From Callorhinus ursinus (lineage: Eukaryota; Chordata; Mammalia; Carnivora; Otariidae), in contig NW_020312936.1 of assembly GCF_003265705.1 (NCBI RefSeq), forward strand, positions 1,332,149 through 1,396,148: DNA of 64,000 nucleotides. The letters run 5' to 3'. Below, piece after piece: positions 57,685 through 64,000 of this stretch. Both the position numbers and the translations under genes were made by a program. The notes beneath the pieces are model-generated. The model did not search any database and was not told where the DNA came from. It worked only from the letters and a program-made list of their open reading frames with translations. How positions within the stretch are numbered: position 1 is the first letter of the stretch; each line of letters begins with the position of its first letter.

Positions 57685-59497
57685 TAGGAGAAGCGGAGCA
57701 AGATGGCGGAGGAGGAGGAGACCTGGATTTCATCTGGTCTCAGGAATTCAGCTGAATAGAGATCAAACCATTCTGAACACCTAGGAACTCAACAGGAGAT
57801 CAAAGATAAGAACAGTAACAACACTCTGAACAGAGAAGCGACCATGTTCTGGAAGGTAGGACGTGCAGAGAAGTGAATCCGAGGCGATATTCGGGAGGAT
57901 AGATGGCGGGGGAGGGGGCCTCCGTCAGCCGCTTCTGGCAAGTGCTAGAGCCGCGGAGCACAAAATCGTAACTTTTAGAAGTCGGCTCCACTGAGGGACG
58001 TCGCTACAGGGGCTAAGCGGGGGGTGGAACCCTCGCGGGACAGTGTGGTCTCAGAACCCTCGGGGTCACAGAAAGACCGGGGGTGCCTGAGTGTGGCAGA
58101 GCTCCCAGGTATCGGAGCGGGGAAGCTGGCTGCAGAGACAGAGCCGAGGCGCGGGCTCTCAGCTCGGGGTGGCCATAAACTGTGATCAGCAGCCCACTCG
58201 GGCCACTGCGCCTCCAGCAGGGACCCAACAAGCAGCAGAGCCGTGGAGACTACCCTTCCTCGCCCAGGAGGAGCGGCGTGGAAGCGCACCGCCGGGATTC
58301 GCTCAGTTTGGAGACTCCACACAGGGTCAGGTGCCAGACATAGAAACGCTCGATCACAGGCCGGGTGAGCACAAGGTGCGGCCGGAGACTGGGGAGACGG
58401 GAGTGACTGCTTTTCTCTGGGGGCACACTGAGGAGTGGGGCCCCGACTTCTCAGCTCATCTGGGCAGAAATTGGAAGGCCACCATTTTCACCCTGGTCCT
58501 CCAAAGCTGTACCGAGAGCTTGCAGGGAACAAAAGCTCCTGAGAGCAAACCGGAGCAGCTTCCTTAGCCCAGACTCACAAGGGCGGGGCAATTCCGCCTC
58601 TGGCAAAGACATTTGGGAACCACGGCAAGAGGCCCCTCCCCCAGAAGATCAGCATGAACAGCCAGCAAGCCAAGACCAAGTTTACCGATCAAGGAGAACG
58701 GGAGAACTCCAGCACTAGGGGAATACTGCACATAGAATTCATGGCTTTTTGACCATAATTCATTAGTTTTACAAAGTTAATTTTTTTGACTGTTTTTTTT
58801 AATTGTTCTTTTTCCCTTTTTCAAACAACATCTTATCAATCCCTTTTTAAAAAAAAAACTTTTTATTTTTCATTTTTAGAGTCATATTTTTAACCCTTCA
58901 TAGTAGTTACCCTTATTTTTGCCATATATATATAAGTTGTTCTCTCTTTAAAATTTTGAGATACAATTTCTTCTAACAGATCAAAATATACCCTAAATCA
59001 CTAGTGTATGGCTTTGTTCTATTCTCCTGCCTGATCACATTCTCTCCTTTTTTTTTTCTTTTTCGTTTTAAATCTTCTTTCTTTTTAAAAAAAAAACGTA
59101 TCAATTCCTTTTATAAAATCTTTTATAATTTTCATCTTTACAGTCATCTTCTATCCCTTCATTGTATCAACCCTTATTTTGTACATATATAAGTCTTTCT
59201 TCCTTTAAAATTTTAGGAAGCACTTTCTTCTAACAGACCAAAATATGCCCAGAAGCTAGTGTGTGGCACTGATCTATGCACTAGCCTGATCATATTTGAT
59301 TATAGTCTGTTTTTGTTTTGTTTTGTTCTGTTTTTGTTTGTTTTTATCTTTTCCTTTTCCCTTTTTTTTTTCTCTTCTTTCTTTCGGTTCTTGTCCCCTG
59401 GTTCCAGGTCTCTTCTGATTTTTATAGAGTATATTTGCTGGAGATGTTCTTAACCTGTTAGCATTCTGTTCTCTCATTCATCTCTTCTCTGGACAAA
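57685..59497 (+). promoter_or_regulatory. L1 5' UTR / internal promoter region
   Basis: 57699-57709 holds a YY1-like CAAGATGGCGG, and AGATGGCGG recurs at 57901. About 57830-58620 is GC- and CpG-rich. 58740-59460 is strongly T-rich and holds an imperfect internal duplication. Overlapping open frames on both strands occupy the GC-rich part (158 codons sense at 58091-58567; 115 codons antisense at 57975-58322). L1 5' UTRs are known internal RNA polymerase II promoters with a YY1 site near the start. Promoter activity of this copy is inferred only. Confidence 0.8.
58832..59300. repeat. Imperfect tandem duplication in the L1 5' UTR, period about 257 bp
   Basis: TTCTAACAGATCAAAATATA at 58971 recurs as TTCTAACAGACCAAAATATG at 59228. 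CCTGATCACATT and CCTGATCATATT, TATCAATCCC and TATCAATTCC, and ACCCTTATTTTTG and ACCCTTATTTTG recur in the same order. Divergence suggests the duplication is old, probably a family trait. Confidence 0.85.
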
Positions 59498-60391
59498 ATG
59501 ACAAGACGAAAAAAATCTCCTCAGCAATGAGAACAAGAGGTAGTACCGTCTGCCAGGGACCTACTCAATACTGACATTAGTACGATGTCGGACCTAGAGT
59601 TCAGAATCATGACTTTAAAGATACTAGCTGGGCTTGAAAAAAGCGTGGAAGTTATTAGAGAAACCCTTTCTGGAGAAATAAAAGAACTAAAATCTAACCA
59701 AGTCGAAATTAAAAAAGCTATTAATGAGGTGCAATCAAAAATGGGGGCACTAACTGCTAGGATAAATGAGGCAGAAGAGAGAATCAGCGATATAGAAGAC
59801 CAAATGATAGAAAATAAAGAAGCTGACAAAAAGAGAGATAAACAACTACAGGATCACAAGGACAGAATTCGAGAGATAACCGATACGATAAGACGAAACA
59901 TTAGAATAACTGGGATCCGAGAAGAAGAAGAAAGAGAGAGAGGGGCAGAAGGCATACTGGAGCAAATAATAGCAGAGAACTTCCCTAACATGGGGAAGGA
60001 AACAGGCATCAAAATCCAGGAGGCACAGAGAACCCCTCTCAAAATCAGTAAAAATAGGTCAACACCCCGACATCTAATAGTAAAACTTACGAGTCTCAGA
60101 GACAAAGAAAAAATCCTGAGAGTAGCTCGGAAGAAGAGATATGTAACCTACAATGGTAGAAACATTAGATTGGCAACAGACCTATCCACAGAGACCTGGC
60201 AGGTCAGAAAGGACTGGCATGAGATCTTCAGAGCACTAAACGAGAAAAATATGCAGCCAAGAATACTATATCCAGCTAGGCTATCATTGAAAATAGAAGG
60301 AGAAATAAAAAGCTTCCAGGACAAACAAAAACTAAAGGAATTTGCAAACATGAAACCAGCCCTAAAAGAAACATTGAAAGAGGTCCTCTAA
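59498..60391 (+). pseudogene. L1 ORF1 with an early stop
   Basis: L1 ORF1 product: an RNA-binding chaperone that forms trimers on L1 RNA. The frame starts at ATG 59498 (lysine/arginine-rich N-terminus) and meets TGA at 59528-59530, codon 11. It then stays open to 60391, and the next in-frame ATG at 59585 would give 268 residues. In that numbering, residues about 10-100 are a heptad-rich coiled coil, about 104-185 an RRM-like domain (RRNIRITGI, then RHLIVKL), and the rest a C-terminal domain with the conserved QPRILYPA motif. Length fits L1 ORF1 proteins (about 300-340). The stop is probably a decayed CGA codon (inference). Confidence 0.93.
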
Positions 60392-60472
60392 GCAAAAAGA
60401 GAGCCTAAAAGCAGCATAGATCAGAAAGGAACACAGACAATATACACTAACAGTCACCGTATAGGCAATACA

Positions 60473-63400
60473 ATGGCACTAAATTCATACCTTTCAATAG
60501 TTACCCTGAATGTAAATGGACTAAATGCCTCAATCAAAAGACACAGGCTATCAGATTGGACTAAAAAACAAGACCCACCCATATGCTGTCTGCAAGAGAC
60601 TCATTTTAGACCCAAAGACACCCCCAGATTGAAAGTGAGGGGGTGGAAAACCATTTACCATGCTAATGGACACCAAAAGAAAGCTGGGGTGGCAATCCTT
60701 ATATCAGACAAATTAGATTTTAAGAGATTTTATTACAAAGACTGTAATAAGAGATGAGGAAGGACACTATATCCTACTTAAAGGGTCTATCCAACAAGAA
60801 GATCTAACAATTGTAAATATCTATGCCCCCAACATGGGAGCAGCCAATTATATAAGGCAATTAATAACAAAAGCAAAGAAATACATTGACAACAATAAAG
60901 TAATAGTGGGAGACTTTAACACCCCCCTAACTGAAATGGACAGATCATCTAAGCAAAAGATCAACAAGGAAATAAAGACTTTAAATGAAACACTGGACCA
61001 AATGGACTTCACAGACATATTCAAACATTCCATCCCAAAGCAACGGAATACACATTCTTCTCTAGTGCCCATGGAACATTCTCCAGAATTGATCACATCC
61101 TAGGTCACAAATCAGGTCTCAACCGGTACCAAAAGATTGGGATCATTCCCTGCATATTTTCAGACCACAATGCTTTGAAACTAGAACTCAATCACAAGAG
61201 GAAAATAGGAAAGAACTCAAATAGATGGAGGCTAAAGAGCATCCTACTAAAGAACGAATGGGTCAACCAGGAAATTAAAGAATTAAAAAAATTCATGGAA
61301 ACCAATGAAAATGAAAACACAACTGTTCAAAATCTTTGGGATACAGCAAAGGCAGTCCTGAGAGGAAAGTATATAGCCATACAAGCCTTTCTCAAGCAAC
61401 AAGAAAGGTCTCAAATACACAACCTAACCCTACACTAAAGGAGCTAGAGAAAAAAAGGCAAATAAAGCCTAAACCCAGCAGGAGAAGAGAAATCATAAAG
61501 ATCAGAGCAGAAATCAATGAACTAGAAACCAAAAGAACAGTAGAACAGATCAACGAAACTAGGAGCTGGTTCTTTGAAAGAATTAACAAGATTGAAAAAA
61601 ACCCCTGGCCACACTTATCAAAAGAAAAGAGAAAGGACCCAAATACATAAAATCATGAATGAAAGAGGAGAGATCACAAACAACACCAAAGAAATACAAA
61701 CAATGGTAAGAACATATTATGAGCAACTCTATGCCAGCAAATTAGATAACCTGGAAGAAATGGGTGCATTCCTAGAGACGTATCTACTACCAAAATTAAC
61801 CAGGAAGAAACAGAAAACCTGAACAGACCCATAACCACTAAGGAAATTGAAGCAGTCATCAAAAATCTCCCAAGAAACAAAAGCCCAGGGCCAGATGGCT
61901 TCCCAGGGGAATTCTATCAGACATTTAAAGAAGAATTAATACCTATTCTCCTGAAACTGTTCCAAAAAATAGAAATGGAAGGAAAACTTCCAAACTCATT
62001 TTATCAGGCCACCATTCCCTTGATCCCAAAACCAAAGACCCCATGAAAAAGGAGAATTACAGACCAATATCCTTGATGAACATGGACGCAAAATTCTCAC
62101 CAAAATACTAGCCAAAAGGATCCAACAGTACATTAAAAGGATTATTCACCATGACCAAGTGGGATTTACCCCTGGGCTGCAAGGCTGGTTCAACATCCGC
62201 AAATCAATCAACGTGATACAATACATTAACAAAAGAAAAAACAAGAATCATATGATCCTCTCAATAGATGCAGAAAAAGTATTTGACAAAGTACAGCATC
62301 CTTTCTTGATCAAAACTCTTCAGCGTATAGGAATAGAGGGTTCATACCTCAATATCCTAAAAGCCATCTATGAAAAACCTACAGCGAATATCATTCTCAA
62401 TGGGGAAAAGCTGAGAGCTTTTCCCCTAAGGTCAGGAATGCGGCAGGGATGTCCACTCTCACCACTGCTATTCAACATAGTATTAGAAGTCCTAGCCACA
62501 GCAATCAGACAACAAAAAGAAATCAAAGGCATTCAAATTGGCAAAGAGGAAGTCAAACTCTCACTCTTTGCAGATGATATGATACTGTATGTGGAAAACC
62601 CAAAAGACTCCACCCCAAAACTGCTAGAACTCATACAGGAATTCAGTAATGTAGCAGGATATAAAATCAATGCACAGACATCAGTGGCGTTCCTATACAC
62701 CAACAACAAGACAGAAGAGAGACAAATCAAGGAGTCGATCCCATTTACAATTGCACTCAAAACCATAAGATACCTAGGAGTAAATTTAACCAAAGAGGCA
62801 AAGGGTCTGTACTCAGAAAACTATAAAATGCTCACGAAAGAAACTGAAGAAGACACAAAGAAATGGAAAAACGTTCCATGCTCATGGATTGGAAGAACAA
62901 ACATTGTGAAGATGTCAATGCTACCTAGAGCAATCTACACATTCAATGCAATCCCCATCAAAATACCATCCACTTTTTTCAAAGAAATGGAACAAATAAT
63001 CCTAAAATTTGTATGGAACCAGAAGAGACCCTGAATAGCCAGAGGAATATTGAAAAAGAAAAGCAAAGCTGGCGGCATCACAATTCCAGACTCCCAGCTC
63101 TATTCCAAAGCTGTCATCATCAAGACAGTATGGTACTGGCACAAAAACAGACACATAGATCAATGGAACAGAAGAGAGAGCCCAGAAATGGACCCTCAAC
63201 TCTAGGGTCAACTCATCTTTGACAAAGCAGGAAAGAATGTCCAATGGAAAAAAGACAGTCTCTTCAACAAATGGTGTTGGGAAAATTGGACAGCCACATG
63301 CAGAAGAATGAAACTGGACCATTTCCTTACACCACACACAAAAATAGACTCCAAATGGTTGAACGACCTAAACGTGAGACAGGATTCCATCAAAATCCTA

Positions 63401-64000
63401 AAGGAGAACACCTCTCCGACCTCAGCCACAGCAACTTCTTCCTAGAAACATCGCCAAAGGCAAGGGAAGCCAGGGCAAAAATGAACTATTAGGATTTCAT
63501 CAAGATAAAAAGCTTTTGCACAGCAAAAGAAACAGTCCACAAAACCAAAAGACAACCAACAGAATGGGAGAAGATATTTGCAAATGACATATCAAAGGGC
63601 TAGTATCCAAAATCTATAAAGAACTTCTCAAACTCAACACCCAAAGAACAAATAATCCAATCAAGAAATGGGCAGAAGACATGAACAGACATTTTTCCAA
63701 AGAAGACATCCAAATGGCCAACAGACACATGAAAAAGTGCTCAACATCGCTCGGCATCAAGGAAATCCAAATCAAAACCTCAATGAGACACCACCTCACA
63801 CCCGTCAGAATGGCTAAAATTAACAAGTCAGGAGACGACAGATTTTGGTGGGGATGTGGAGAAAGGCGAACCCTCCTACACTGTTGGTGGGAATGCAAGC
63901 TGGTGCTATCACTCTGGAAAACAGTATGGAGGTTCCTCAAACAGTTGAAAATAGAGCTACCCTACAATCCAGCAATTGCACTACTGGGTATTTACCCCAA
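60473..64000 (+). pseudogene. L1 ORF2 (endonuclease-reverse transcriptase), multiply broken
   Basis: Starts ATG at 60473, 81 bp after ORF1. Endonuclease motifs are visible: TLNVNGLN, LQETHF (catalytic Glu), GDFNT and SDHNALKL. The RT follows: [22 protein letters not shown] and FADD at 62567-62578. The longest open stretch, 62159-63034, covers most RT motifs. Apparent frame changes lie near 60744, 61020, 61430, 61615, 61797, 62036, 62091, 63405 and 63592. Stops are TGA 63032, TAG 63203 and TAG 63490. The C-terminal cysteine motif near 63840 has lost its first cysteine. The window ends before the stop codon. It cannot make a working enzyme. Confidence 0.95.

Larger units (their letters stand above)
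57685..64000 (+). mobile_element. 5'-complete carnivoran L1, inactive, cut by the window end
   Basis: Runs from a YY1-like start (CAAGATGGCGG at 57699-57709) through a GC-rich then T-rich 5' UTR, ORF1 (59498-60391) and ORF2 (from 60473) to the window edge, inside the ORF2 C-terminal region. Its 3' UTR and right-hand target duplication are outside the window. Both ORFs carry disabling lesions. The 48.6-50.0 kb copy is a close relative in the same orientation. Confidence 0.96.

Overview
This window looks like gene-free nuclear DNA from a carnivoran mammal, most likely an arctoid caniform (bear, seal or mustelid type). The main evidence is at least 22 copies of a tRNA-derived CAN-type SINE. Their head begins GGGCGCCTGGGTGGCTCAGT and their tail is CT-rich and ends in AAATAAA/AAAATCTT and poly(A). 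The copies lack the dog-specific SINEC_Cf head and the felid middle section, and the window also carries a carnivoran-type L1. The species group is inferred from remembered repeat families, not from a database search.

I find no exon, RNA gene or conserved protein-coding gene. Every open frame of 60-160 codons either lies in a repeat or is a short chance frame without recognisable protein. The only long coding remains are those of LINE-1.

Layout. 1-6.4 kb: AT-rich DNA with four antisense SINEs, MIR/L2 traces and a tail-only retro-insertion at 4785-4810. 6.4-8.75 kb: an old sense L1 split by an MLT1-type LTR that itself holds a GC-rich insert of about 280 bp. 9.2-9.7 kb: a three-layer nest (SINE inside an L1 tail inside a SINE). 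10-25 kb: ordinary intergenic DNA with SINEs, MIR/L2 relics and a 122-bp tandem duplication at 21.2-21.5 kb. 25-34 kb: old L1s, a degraded antisense retroviral (ERVL-like) internal region, two adjoining sense L1 3' portions and five SINEs. 34.7-37.5 kb: two L2 copies and an LTR-like ancient repeat. 40.6-41.5 kb: nested and adjacent SINEs. 42.7-43.1 kb: an L1 3' end. 48.6-50.0 kb: an L1 in which 5' UTR is joined directly to the 3' part of ORF2. 50.0-52.2 kb: three solitary LTR-like units, two of them the same family in opposite orientation. 57.7-64 kb: a 5'-complete but dead L1 running off the window edge.

Relations between parts. The region was shaped by LINE-1 reverse transcription: the SINEs, the L1s and the tail-only insertion carry poly(A) and, in most cases, target-site duplications. 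The L1 at 57.7 kb is the right kind of element to have mobilised the SINEs, but this copy has an early stop in ORF1 and many frameshifts in ORF2. Nothing here indicates a new gene system. The most unusual structures are the retro-insertion variants and the foreign patches inside older repeats.
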